A stretch of DNA of 6,272 nt from Chthonomonadaceae bacterium (GTDB lineage: Bacteria; Armatimonadota; Chthonomonadetes; Chthonomonadales; Chthonomonadaceae). The notes beneath the pieces were generated by a model. The model did not search any database. It saw only the letters and a program-made list of their open reading frames with translations, and had not been told where the DNA came from. The stretch covers positions 1-6,272 of the forward strand of contig JANXLO010000202.1 in NCBI GenBank assembly GCA_025355115.1, read 5' to 3'. The position numbers were made by a program, and so were the translations under genes. Positions 1 to 5,809 of the stretch are shown here, piece after piece; within the stretch, counting starts at the first letter, position 1; every line of letters starts with the position of its first letter.

Positions 1-728
1 ATCTGAAGTTCGAACACCGCCAGTCCGACGGCAGCTTCAAGGACCTCTACCCGGTGCTGAAACAGGGCTACCGCGAAGGCCGCTTCCCGAAGCCCAGCCC
101 CGACCACCCGCGCTGTCCGAACAAGGTGCGCTACGAGATGCTGACGCGGCTCGACCACTTCGTGACCGAAAGCTCGGAGCACTTCGCCGAGTACACGCCC
201 TACTTCATCCGCCGTGACCGCCCCGACCTCATCGAGAAGTTCAATGTCCCGCTCGACGAGTACATTCGCCGGTGCGAGAACCAGATCGCGGGCTGGCACA
301 AGATGAAGGCCGAGTTCGAGAGCGACTCGCCGCTCGAGATCAAGCGCAGCCACGAATACGGATCGCTCATCATCCATAGCATCGAGACCGGCACCCCCCG
401 TGTCGTCTACGGCAACGTCGCCAACGAGGGCCTGATCGACAATCTGCCGCAGGGCTGCTGCGTCGAGTTGCCTGTATTAGTAGATAAGAACGGCCTTCAG
501 CCGACCAAGATCGGCGCCATTCCGCCGCAGCTAGCCGCGCTGATGCAGACCAACATCAATGTCCAGTCCCTGACTGTCGAGGCCGCCCTTACGGGCAAGC
601 GCGAGCATGTGTATCATGCCGCGATGTTCGATCCGCACACCTCGGCGGAACTCACTCTCGACGAAATCCACAGCATGGTGGATGAGCTTCTGATCGCGCA
701 CGGCGACTACATCCCGCCGCTGCACTAA
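1..728 (+). CDS. melA: GH4 family alpha-galactosidase, MelA type (C-terminal part)
   Basis: Partial gene: the frame is open from the left edge (first full codon at 3) to a TAA at 726-728, giving 241 residues. The GTG at 54 is internal and not a start. GH4 enzymes hydrolyse alpha-glycosides by an unusual NAD+- and Mn2+-dependent oxidation-elimination mechanism in the cytoplasm. The visible part matches the C-terminal half of the MelA/AglA branch. It opens with LKFE, where the family's INHxAW-L-FE segment lies. HEYGSLIIHSIETG follows at fragment residues 117-130, NLPQGCCVELP at 147-157, and TNINVQSLTVEAALTG at about 183-198. It ends with a LDEIHSMVDELL helix. The N-terminal Rossmann fold and the CxHE metal-binding motif lie outside the window. 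Third codon positions are much richer in G/C than in the next genes, except for a short AT-rich patch at 472-487. Family assignment is firm. Alpha-galactose rather than alpha-glucose or glucuronate as substrate is inference. Confidence 0.87.
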   Translation, partial: LKFEHRQSDGSFKDLYPVLKQGYREGRFPKPSPDHPRCPNKVRYEMLTRLDHFVTESSEHFAEYTPYFIRRDRPDLIEKFNVPLDEYIRRCENQIAGWHKMKAEFESDSPLEIKRSHEYGSLIIHSIETGTPRVVYGNVANEGLIDNLPQGCCVELPVLVDKNGLQPTKIGAIPPQLAALMQTNINVQSLTVEAALTGKREHVYHAAMFDPHTSAELTLDEIHSMVDELLIAHGDYIPPLH

Positions 729-746
729 ACGTTCTCGGGAAGGCTG

Positions 747-755
747 TGCTATAAT
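747..755 (+). promoter_or_regulatory. Extended -10 promoter upstream of the PlsC-like gene
   Basis: TGC followed by a perfect TATAAT (750-755) is an extended -10 element. It lies 59 nt before the ATG at 815 and just after the melA stop. No good -35 hexamer is visible at the usual distance, which fits extended -10 promoters. The -10 box lies inside a short inverted repeat, GGGAA (737-741) and TTCCC (755-759), which could be a regulator site or chance. Transcription would start at about 762-764 and serve the acyltransferase and perhaps the receiver gene behind it. Confidence 0.6.
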
Positions 756-763
756 TCCCTCAG

Positions 764-775
764 CGGCTAAAGCCG
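764..775. repeat. Small palindrome CGGC-TAAA-GCCG at the predicted 5' end of the transcript
   Basis: CGGC (764-767), loop TAAA, GCCG (772-775) form a 4-bp GC stem, or 5 bp with a 2-nt loop. It sits about 9 nt after the -10 box, so it would lie at the very 5' end of the acyltransferase mRNA, where such hairpins can protect against decay. No T-run follows, so it is not an intrinsic terminator for melA. Only one copy was noticed in this window. Confidence 0.35.
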
Positions 776-814
776 AAACATCCTGACGGATCTGCGCTGG
801 AGGAAAAGTTCTTC

Positions 815-1492
815 ATGCCTTATTGGCTCATTAGACCGATTGCCTGGGTTGTTTTCCATCTCGTGCACCTTCTGTGCGGCGGGGGAGTAAGGTTCGAGGG
901 ACGTGAAAACGTCCCGAAAACGGGCGGCATTCTGATCACGCCTAACCACATCAGCGACGCCGATCCTCCGACAGTAGCCATCGCGTTGCCTCGCGACTGC
1001 TGGGTAATGGCGAAGGAGGAGATATTTGCCATGCCCGTCATCGGAGCGTTCAGCCGGTGGCTGCACGGCTTCCCGGTCAAGCGATACACGGCGGACAGAG
1101 CGGCGCTGCGCCGAGCCGAGGATCTGCTGAAGCAGGGGGAGGCAGTCATCATCTTCCCGGAGGGAAAGCTCAGTCCCGACGGCAAGATACAGCCCCTGTT
1201 GCCTGGCGTGCTGCTGATCGCAAAGGGCGCCAATGTCCCCATCGTACCGACTGTGCTGATTGGAACAGACCGCATGATCCCCTATGGGTCGCTGATTCCA
1301 CGCCCAACCTGGCGGAAATGCATCGTGCGCTTTGGGCCGCCTGTAACAGTCGCGGAGCTGACGGGCGGCGGCAAAGGAAGTGCCGCTACTCACCGTGGCG
1401 CAGAGCGTCTGCGGGAACTAATGCTGGCTCTGCAGCGTGGAGAGGCTTATCCCGAGTATGTCCCTGAACCGCCGTCGGAAACGGTGGTTTAA
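815..1492 (+). CDS. plsC: PlsC-type lysophospholipid (1-acylglycerol-3-phosphate) acyltransferase
   Basis: A 225-residue membrane-associated acyltransferase of the PlsC/LPLAT family. It likely transfers an acyl chain to the sn-2 position of lysophosphatidic acid in phospholipid synthesis. The family blocks occur in order: catalytic NHISDAD with H45-x4-D50; block II GFPVKR at 85-90, whose final Arg aligns with the phosphate-binding Arg; block III FPEGKLS at 114-120; and block IV VPIVPTVL at 141-148. A hydrophobic N-terminal segment (about residues 4-21) would anchor it at the inner membrane face. The length is usual for the family. ATG at 815 is chosen because GGAGGA at 799-804 sits 10 nt upstream, and because an extended -10 promoter lies further upstream. 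The FPEGKLS variant instead of FPEGTRS is common in the wider family. The exact acyl acceptor cannot be told from sequence, and a lyso-lipid or ornithine-lipid acyltransferase is an alternative. Confidence 0.88.
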   Translation: MPYWLIRPIAWVVFHLVHLLCGGGVRFEGRENVPKTGGILITPNHISDADPPTVAIALPRDCWVMAKEEIFAMPVIGAFSRWLHGFPVKRYTADRAALRRAEDLLKQGEAVIIFPEGKLSPDGKIQPLLPGVLLIAKGANVPIVPTVLIGTDRMIPYGSLIPRPTWRKCIVRFGPPVTVAELTGGGKGSAATHRGAERLRELMLALQRGEAYPEYVPEPPSETVV

Positions 1493-1556
1493 CGACGCCT
1501 GCCCGGTTCGCTTCGGCAAGAGGCACTGAGGCGTTCGAAAGCGATAGGAGCGAAAG

Positions 1557-1979
1557 ATGGAGCCGACGCCAAGCGAAAAACCTGCCGGACGTGCGCGTCC
1601 CCTGGTACTGGTAGCGGAGGATATGGGACTTCAGGTGAGGCTCACGCGCCTGCATTTGGAGCGCGCCAAATGTGATGTGGTCGCGGTACCAGACGGAGTT
1701 CAAGCGCTGGCACGGAGCCTTTCGGACCTCCCCGATCTGATCATTCTCGACGTAGACATGCCGGGGATGAACGGCTTCCAAGTTCTCGATCGGCTGCGCA
1801 AGGAAGAGACCACACGCGACATCCCTATCATCATGCTTACCGCTCATGCGAAGGACGCGCCGCTGTTTGCAGAGTGGTCTGGCGTCGCGGACCTCTTCAT
1901 GACCAAGCCCTTCGGCCCTGAGACTCTGATTGCGGAAGTGAAGCGCATTCTCGCCCTCTCCGTACGGGAGAGCGACTGA
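1557..1979 (+). CDS. Stand-alone response regulator receiver (CheY-like) protein
   Basis: 140 residues that are almost entirely one receiver domain (about 15-135), with no DNA-binding or enzymatic output domain. The phosphorylation site is complete: acidic pair E21-D22, phospho-acceptor D65 in LDVDMPGMNG, switch Thr95 in MLTAH, and Lys117 in TKPF. It would be phosphorylated by a histidine kinase and act through protein-protein contact or as a phosphorelay intermediate. The N-terminal dozen residues are a short polar extension. ATG at 1557 has AGGAG at 1546-1550, 6 nt upstream. It starts 64 nt after the acyltransferase and could be co-transcribed with it; no cognate kinase is in the window. 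The GAxDF(M/L)xKPF form seen in many single-domain regulators is here GVADLFMTKPF. Receiver identity is certain; pathway unknown. Confidence 0.9.
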   Translation: MEPTPSEKPAGRARPLVLVAEDMGLQVRLTRLHLERAKCDVVAVPDGVQALARSLSDLPDLIILDVDMPGMNGFQVLDRLRKEETTRDIPIIMLTAHAKDAPLFAEWSGVADLFMTKPFGPETLIAEVKRILALSVRESD

Positions 1980-2023
1980 GTTGCGGCCGCAGCAGGCCAA
2001 TCAGACGCGCTTTCAGGGTAAAC

Positions 2024-2029
2024 TATAGT
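2024..2029 (+). promoter_or_regulatory. Possible -10 box (TATAGT) for the ferredoxin operon
   Basis: TATAGT lies in the 130-nt gap between the receiver gene and the ferredoxin gene, 80 nt before the ATG at 2110. No convincing -35 hexamer is seen 16-18 nt upstream, so this is a weak call. The gap length and a change of functional theme favour a promoter here. The predicted transcript would have a leader of about 75 nt containing the heptamer repeat at 2051-2071 and an A/T-rich stretch just before the ribosome site. Confidence 0.35.
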
Positions 2030-2050
2030 AGACCCGCGCAAGCTGTGAAC

Positions 2051-2071
2051 TGTCGAGTGTCGCGTGTGTCA
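2051..2071 (+). repeat. Short tandem heptamer TGTCGAG / TGTCGCG / TGTGTCA
   Basis: Two near-identical 7-nt units (2051-2057 and 2058-2064, one mismatch) are followed by a degenerate third (2065-2071). They sit between the possible -10 box and the ribosome site of the ferredoxin gene. They could be operator half-sites or simple-sequence drift; nothing here decides which. Confidence 0.35.
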
Positions 2072-2109
2072 AGAACAAAACATTTTCAATTTGAGGAGGA
2101 AGCTACGCA

Positions 2110-2373
2110 ATGGCGTATGTCATAACCGAGCCCTGCATCGCTGCAAAAGACAAATCCTGCGTCTCCGTTTGCCCTGTCGACTGTATTCACGAAGGCGTTG
2201 CCACCGAGGGCGAGAAGTCGATTGACATGCTTTTCATCAACCCGGACGAGTGCATCGACTGCGGCCTCTGCGAGCCGGAATGTCCCGTCACCGCCATCTT
2301 TGCCGACAGCGATGTTCCCAAGCAGTGGGAAGGCTACATTCAGATGAACGCTAACATGTTCCGAGGCAAATAG
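2110..2373 (+). CDS. fdxA: Seven-iron (3Fe-4S/4Fe-4S) ferredoxin, FdxA type
   Basis: An 87-residue soluble low-potential electron carrier. It starts MAYVITEPC, the hallmark of the FdxA group. Cysteines are C9, C17, C21, C25, then C48, C51, C54 and C58. By comparison with Azotobacter ferredoxin I, C9, C17 and C58 would bind a 3Fe-4S cluster and C21, C48, C51 and C54 a 4Fe-4S cluster, leaving C25 free. The position of the extra Cys11 of the Azotobacter protein holds Ala here (residue 12), which leaves no CxxC at the first site and supports a 3Fe cluster. The long C-terminal extension of the Azotobacter protein is absent; the chain ends soon after IQMNANMFRGK. GAGGAGGA at 2093-2100 lies 9 nt before the ATG, a strong ribosome site suggesting high expression. 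It is followed after 13 nt by the cobalamin adenosyltransferase gene, which points to one operon. Confidence 0.9.
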   Translation: MAYVITEPCIAAKDKSCVSVCPVDCIHEGVATEGEKSIDMLFINPDECIDCGLCEPECPVTAIFADSDVPKQWEGYIQMNANMFRGK

Positions 2374-2386
2374 GACGTAAACTCCC

Positions 2387-2965
2387 ATGTCTCTTCGCAT
2401 CTATACAAGAACGGGCGACGAGGGTGATACCGGGCTATTCGGCGGGCAGAGAGTCCGAAAGGACGATGTCCGCGTCGAGGCTTACGGCACGGTGGATGAG
2501 CTAAATGCTCTGCTCGGCGTCGCCCGTGCTCAGTCGGAGGACATCGAGCTACGCGCGGTTATAGCTTCGCTTCAGAATCGCCTTTTTGCAGTTGGGGCCG
2601 ACGTGGCGACCCCAACAGAGGAAGCGACCCAGCGGGGCCAGACAACAATAGTACGTATCGGGCCGGAGCATGCGGAGCATCTGGAAGGGCTGATTGATCG
2701 CTTTGAGGCTGAGCTTCCGCCCCTGACGCGTTTCATACTGCCCGGAGGCAGCCTGCTGTCGGCCTCGCTGCATCACGCACGAGTGGTCTGTCGCCGCGCC
2801 GAGCGCCGGTGCGTCACCCTCGCACAGCTGAATGGCCCGAATGGAGTCTCATCGCTCAATCCCGAGATCGTTCGCTATCTGAACCGTCTTTCCGATCTCC
2901 TGTTCGTGATGGCCCGAGTCGCCAATCGCCGCCTCGCCCTGGAGGACGTCATCTGGAACCCCTGA
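2387..2965 (+). CDS. PduO-type ATP:cob(I)alamin adenosyltransferase
   Basis: 192 residues, the normal size of a single-domain PduO/MMAB-type enzyme. It transfers the 5'-deoxyadenosyl group of ATP to cob(I)alamin to make coenzyme B12, in the cytoplasm, usually as a trimer. Family signatures occur in order: the N-terminal ATP loop YTRTGDEGDTGLFGG (6-20), VDELNA (36-41), FILPGG (116-121), HHARVVCRRAER (129-140) with the conserved arginines, and YLNRLSDLLFVMAR (164-177) in the last helix. ATG at 2387 is only 13 nt after the ferredoxin stop, with AGGA at 2372-2375 overlapping that stop region; the conserved loop begins at residue 6, so no upstream start is needed. The coupling to ferredoxin suggests that it receives reduced corrinoid made with ferredoxin electrons, which is inference. 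No B12-dependent enzyme is in the window to show what uses the cofactor. CobA and EutT are unrelated folds and are excluded by these motifs. Confidence 0.93.
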   Translation: MSLRIYTRTGDEGDTGLFGGQRVRKDDVRVEAYGTVDELNALLGVARAQSEDIELRAVIASLQNRLFAVGADVATPTEEATQRGQTTIVRIGPEHAEHLEGLIDRFEAELPPLTRFILPGGSLLSASLHHARVVCRRAERRCVTLAQLNGPNGVSSLNPEIVRYLNRLSDLLFVMARVANRRLALEDVIWNP

Positions 2966-3003
2966 AGCCGAGGGAGGCCGGACGACTCGCGTTTTCTGAT
3001 GAG

Positions 3004-3012
3004 AAGGTGAGG
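3004..3012 (+). promoter_or_regulatory. Ribosome binding site that sets the start of the LolA-like gene
   Basis: AAGGTGAGG ends 6 nt before the ATG at 3019 and is followed by a run of G. It supports ATG 3019 over the longer open frame that reaches back into the adenosyltransferase gene. A GTG at 3007, inside this site and in frame, would add only four residues (one Arg) and is the main alternative. Confidence 0.55.
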
Positions 3013-3018
3013 GGGGGA

Positions 3019-4194
3019 ATGAACGCGACAAATTCGCATTCAAACAGTTTGTCCTCAGTTTTCGCGGCTCTCCTCGTACTGGCGCTTCTGCCAGGGTCTT
3101 TGGCTGCCAGCGCTAAACGACACTCGGCACCGCCGATTCATCTCCACCTCTCACACCGATGCTCCGCTCCTCCATCGCTGATTGCCGATGAGGAGGCCCG
3201 CTACGATCCCCGCGCCGCTCAGCTTCTCAAGCGTATGTCCGAGGCCTACGCGCATCTGGATGCTTTCGAACTGCGCACAGATATATTCTCCGCTCTGGTG
3301 CCGATAGAGGCGCCGCCCGATCCACACGACAGGAGCCCTGTCAAGCCATTGCCGCCTAAAGCCGCTCTCGGGGACGACGTGCTCGACAAGCCCCAGCATC
3401 ATCTGCGACTGGCCTTCAGAGCGCCCAATCATCTGCTCATTGAAGCCGACCAGACCGACCCCGCCACTGGAGCACTGTTCGACCTGCGATGGGTAAGCGA
3501 CGGACGAACGTTCTGGTCCTACATAAGCAACCAGCACGTCTATACCAGGGAAAAGGCTCCGGGCAGCATCCGTGACTTCAGTCGCCTCGCGTATCTCAAC
3601 GGCGGGAATCTCGAGCTCTACATGATCATGGGAGCCAACCCGTTCGCAGACTTGAAACAGTCGGTGGATGGAGCTCATATGGGAGGAGAGGCGAATGTGC
3701 GTGGGGCGCAGACGGAGATAGTCAGCCTGCTGCTGGATCAGCCTTTCGAGCAGACCGAACTGCGGCTCTTCATTGGCAAGAGCGACGGCTTCCTGCGCCG
3801 AATGGAGATCGAGACCCGACCGCTGCCCCATCACGACGGGCCGATCAAAGTCGGCAGCAAGCTCGACGCGTTGCTGGAAGCCAACAAGCCTCCGCCGCCA
3901 AAGGACGACTTTGCTGCCGTTGCGGGCGTAGGCGATCCTGCGGAGGAGACCGCGCCAACAGAGACTCAGAAGCCCGTTGGCTCATTCGTGCGCTTCGACA
4001 ACGATCTGACGACTTCTCCCTTCTACGCCTCCGACACCTTCGTCTTCACTCCGCCAAAGGACGCTTTTCAGCTCGGGCAGTCACAGCCCATCAAGCGCCT
4101 GACCCTCAAGCAGCGCATGACCCAGCTTGCCAAATCAATGCGTCAGAAACGCGCCGAAATCATTCGGTCGAAACTCCCCTCCGCTCAGGAATAG
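3019..4194 (+). CDS. Secreted LolA/DUF2092-like protein of unknown function
   Basis: 391 residues from ATG 3019. The frame is open further upstream to 2809, but that part overlaps the adenosyltransferase gene, whereas 3019 has a ribosome site and starts a signal peptide. The hydrophobic core is about residues 12-31, with likely cleavage near ASA-K33; the n-region lacks basic residues. The mature part resembles the LolA-like beta fold. An amphipathic helix at 63-85 (AAQLLKRMSEAYAHL) is followed by paired strands HHLRLAFRAPNHLLIEAD (127-144) and LRWVSDGRTFWSYISNQHVY (156-175), and a closing FVFTPPKDA (341-349), the usual end of LolA/DUF2092 domains. Two proline-rich, low-complexity stretches (about 93-125 and 290-320) interrupt the fold, and a basic tail follows (359-386). 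It would act in the periplasm or at the outer membrane, perhaps binding lipid. It lies 53 nt behind the adenosyltransferase gene and before a terminator. Fold assignment is by pattern only; function unknown. Confidence 0.72.
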   Translation: MNATNSHSNSLSSVFAALLVLALLPGSLAASAKRHSAPPIHLHLSHRCSAPPSLIADEEARYDPRAAQLLKRMSEAYAHLDAFELRTDIFSALVPIEAPPDPHDRSPVKPLPPKAALGDDVLDKPQHHLRLAFRAPNHLLIEADQTDPATGALFDLRWVSDGRTFWSYISNQHVYTREKAPGSIRDFSRLAYLNGGNLELYMIMGANPFADLKQSVDGAHMGGEANVRGAQTEIVSLLLDQPFEQTELRLFIGKSDGFLRRMEIETRPLPHHDGPIKVGSKLDALLEANKPPPPKDDFAAVAGVGDPAEETAPTETQKPVGSFVRFDNDLTTSPFYASDTFVFTPPKDAFQLGQSQPIKRLTLKQRMTQLAKSMRQKRAEIIRSKLPSAQE

Positions 4195-4278
4195 CCTATG
4201 TTTTCAGAAGGCACTCGTAAGAGTACTGGCGACAACACGCTCTGCCTAAACAGCATCAACTGCCCCGACAGAACAAAA

Positions 4279-4322
4279 AGGCGACCTCCGGCCATTTCAG
4301 TATGAATGATCGGAGGTCGCCT
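4279..4322. terminator. Intrinsic terminator between convergent genes
   Basis: AGGCGACCTCCG (4279-4290) and CGGAGGTCGCCT (4311-4322) form a perfect 12-bp GC-rich stem with a 20-nt loop. Read on the minus strand, the stem is followed at once by TTTTTGTTC (4278-4270), a good U-tract. It lies 20 nt past the stop of the DUF1552 gene, so it is mainly that gene's terminator. On the plus strand the tail is only CGTTTG, so it would stop transcripts from the LolA-like gene (85 nt upstream) less well. The rest of the gap, 4195-4278, shows nothing recognisable. Confidence 0.85.
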
Positions 4323-4342
4323 CGTTTGCGGTTGAGTGATTA

Positions 4343-5773
4343 TCAGGCTTTGGCAGGAAGTCCCTGGAATTTCGTATCGGCGATGCCTGCAAGATCGCCA
4401 GTGCTGTCGCCAAACTGCGCGGTTGGGACGCCCATGCGACTGAGCATTCCGTGGTAGAGATTGCAGAGCGGCGTCTTCTCCTCGTAGACGAGGTGCCTCC
4501 CTGTCGCGATGGTGCCTCCGCCGCTCCCAGCCAGCAGTATCGGCAGGTTGTAGGGGCTGTGCGCGTTGCCGTCCCGCATTCCGCTGGCGAGCATCACCAT
4601 GGAGTTGTCGAGCAGTGTGCCGTCGCCCTCCTTGATGCCGCGCATCTTCTCGAGCATGTAGGCGTACTGCTGCGTGTGCCAGATATTGATGAGCTTGTAC
4701 TGCTCCAGCTTCGCGGCCTCGTTTTGATGATGCGAGATTTCGTGGTGGCTGCCGTTCACGCCGGGCAGGAACGAGAAGTTTTTGCCGCTGACTTCATTGC
4801 CGAACATAAAGGTCGCGACTCGGGTCAAGTCCGTCCAGAAGGCGAGCACCATGATGTCGAGCATCAGACGCGTCTGCTCGGTGTGATCGATGCTCCGCTC
4901 GTTCAGGTGTGCGGGATCCTTGTAGTAGTTGCGGATGCGCCCGCCCAGCCGCTCGACTTCTATGCGGGCCAGGGGATCGCCCGCATATTCGCCCGCCCGT
5001 CGAGCAGCATCGAAGGAGATGCGCGTCTCCACGGAGCGCACGGCGTCAAAATACTCGTTCAGCTTGTGCCTGTCCGCCGTTCCGACTTTTGCTTGAAGGG
5101 ACTTCGCGTCCTCCAGCACCGAGTCGAGGACGCTTGCGTCCCTCTGCGTCACTCCTCGGCTGCCGGTCTGAGTGCGGAACAAGCGGTCAAAAGCCAGCTG
5201 CGGGTTTATCTCACGGGTGACTGGCGTGGTCGGCGTGTTCCAGGATATGTGCGAGCCGTAGATCGCGGTGTAGCCGACATTGGCATCGACGTAGCCGGTG
5301 ACCGGCTCGATACTGAGCTCCAGGGAAGGCAGTGGAGTGAGGTGCCCGAGCCGCTGCGCGATGATCTGGTCCATCGAGACCCCGCCGCACCGCAGGTCTG
5401 CTCCGGTCGTTTTGGTGATGTGCGTGCCCGTCAGGAATGGCGCGACTTTGACGTAGTGCCCGTCGCCCTCGATGCTCTGCCTATTCATCAATTGCGTCAG
5501 CACAAGCAGATCCGACTTCACGTTTTTCAGTGGGGCGAGAGCAGGGGAGAGGTCGAACGCGCTTCCGCTCGCGGCTGGAGTCCACTCCTTCGGGTTCACC
5601 CCGTTGGGCATATAGAGCACCGCCATACGAACCGGCGGCTTGGCTTTCCCGGCTGGCCCGCCCAGCGCAAAGGCGGCGAGAGGCTGCATCGCCTCCAGCA
5701 TCGGCAGGCACATGGTCACGCCCAGGCCCTTCAGCATGGTGCGGCGAGACAGCGGTGGAAAATTGTTGCTCAC
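4343..5773 (-). CDS. Tat-exported HXXSHH (DUF1552) protein
   Basis: 476 residues, a usual length for the family. The N-terminus carries a twin-arginine signal, SRRTMLK (residues 9-15), followed by a hydrophobic stretch to about residue 38, so the folded protein is probably exported by Tat and may bind a cofactor or metal. The family's name motif, HEISHH, is at 344-349, after AFWTDLTRVATFMFGNE (311-327). Near the C-terminus, NSMVMLASGMRDGNAHSPYNLPILLAG (390-416) recalls the DUF1501/alkaline-phosphatase-like set of proteins. The start is GTG at 5773-5771, with AAGGAGAG upstream; conservation of the Tat signal supports it. It lies 36 nt behind the DUF1588/DUF1585 gene and ends in a terminator, so the two probably form an operon. 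This pairing recurs in Planctomycetes, Acidobacteria and related groups; the enzymatic role is not known. Histidines in the motif suggest metal binding, which is inference. Confidence 0.92.
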   Translation of the reverse strand: MSNNFPPLSRRTMLKGLGVTMCLPMLEAMQPLAAFALGGPAGKAKPPVRMAVLYMPNGVNPKEWTPAASGSAFDLSPALAPLKNVKSDLLVLTQLMNRQSIEGDGHYVKVAPFLTGTHITKTTGADLRCGGVSMDQIIAQRLGHLTPLPSLELSIEPVTGYVDANVGYTAIYGSHISWNTPTTPVTREINPQLAFDRLFRTQTGSRGVTQRDASVLDSVLEDAKSLQAKVGTADRHKLNEYFDAVRSVETRISFDAARRAGEYAGDPLARIEVERLGGRIRNYYKDPAHLNERSIDHTEQTRLMLDIMVLAFWTDLTRVATFMFGNEVSGKNFSFLPGVNGSHHEISHHQNEAAKLEQYKLINIWHTQQYAYMLEKMRGIKEGDGTLLDNSMVMLASGMRDGNAHSPYNLPILLAGSGGGTIATGRHLVYEEKTPLCNLYHGMLSRMGVPTAQFGDSTGDLAGIADTKFQGLPAKA

Positions 5774-5777
5774 GAGA

Positions 5778-5785
5778 CTCTCCTT
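5778..5785 (-). promoter_or_regulatory. Ribosome binding site for the GTG start of the DUF1552 gene
   Basis: On the minus strand AAGGAGAG, with core AGGAG at 5784-5780, lies 6 nt before the GTG at 5773. It confirms this non-ATG start, which puts the twin-arginine motif at the normal distance from the N-terminus. Confidence 0.75.
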
Positions 5786-5809
5786 GCAAAGACCGATAGT
5801 AATCCAGTC

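Noticed and set aside
1493..1556. Inverted repeat ACGCCT (1495-1500) and AGGCGT (1529-1534) as a terminator between the acyltransferase and receiver genes.
   Set aside because: The stem is only 6 bp with a 28-nt loop and no T-run follows; it overlaps the region just before the receiver's ribosome site.
767..2000. Long minus-strand open frames opposite the acyltransferase and receiver genes.
   Set aside because: They overlap genes with complete catalytic motifs, and their translations are Arg/His/Gln-rich without domains, as expected for antisense frames in GC-rich DNA.
1980..2109. Cobalamin riboswitch upstream of the ferredoxin-adenosyltransferase operon.
   Set aside because: The leader is at most about 80-130 nt, shorter than a typical cobalamin riboswitch, and I see no B12-box or the expected helices.
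2809..3018. N-terminal 70-residue extension of the LolA-like protein from a GTG at 2809.
   Set aside because: It would overlap the adenosyltransferase gene by 157 nt, reads as an Arg/Pro/Ser-rich shadow, and would bury the signal peptide that begins at 3019.
4200..4260. Small gene or hairpin (ACTC-GTAA-GAGT) after the LolA-like gene.
   Set aside because: The stem is only 4 bp, and no open frame with a ribosome site fits in this gap.
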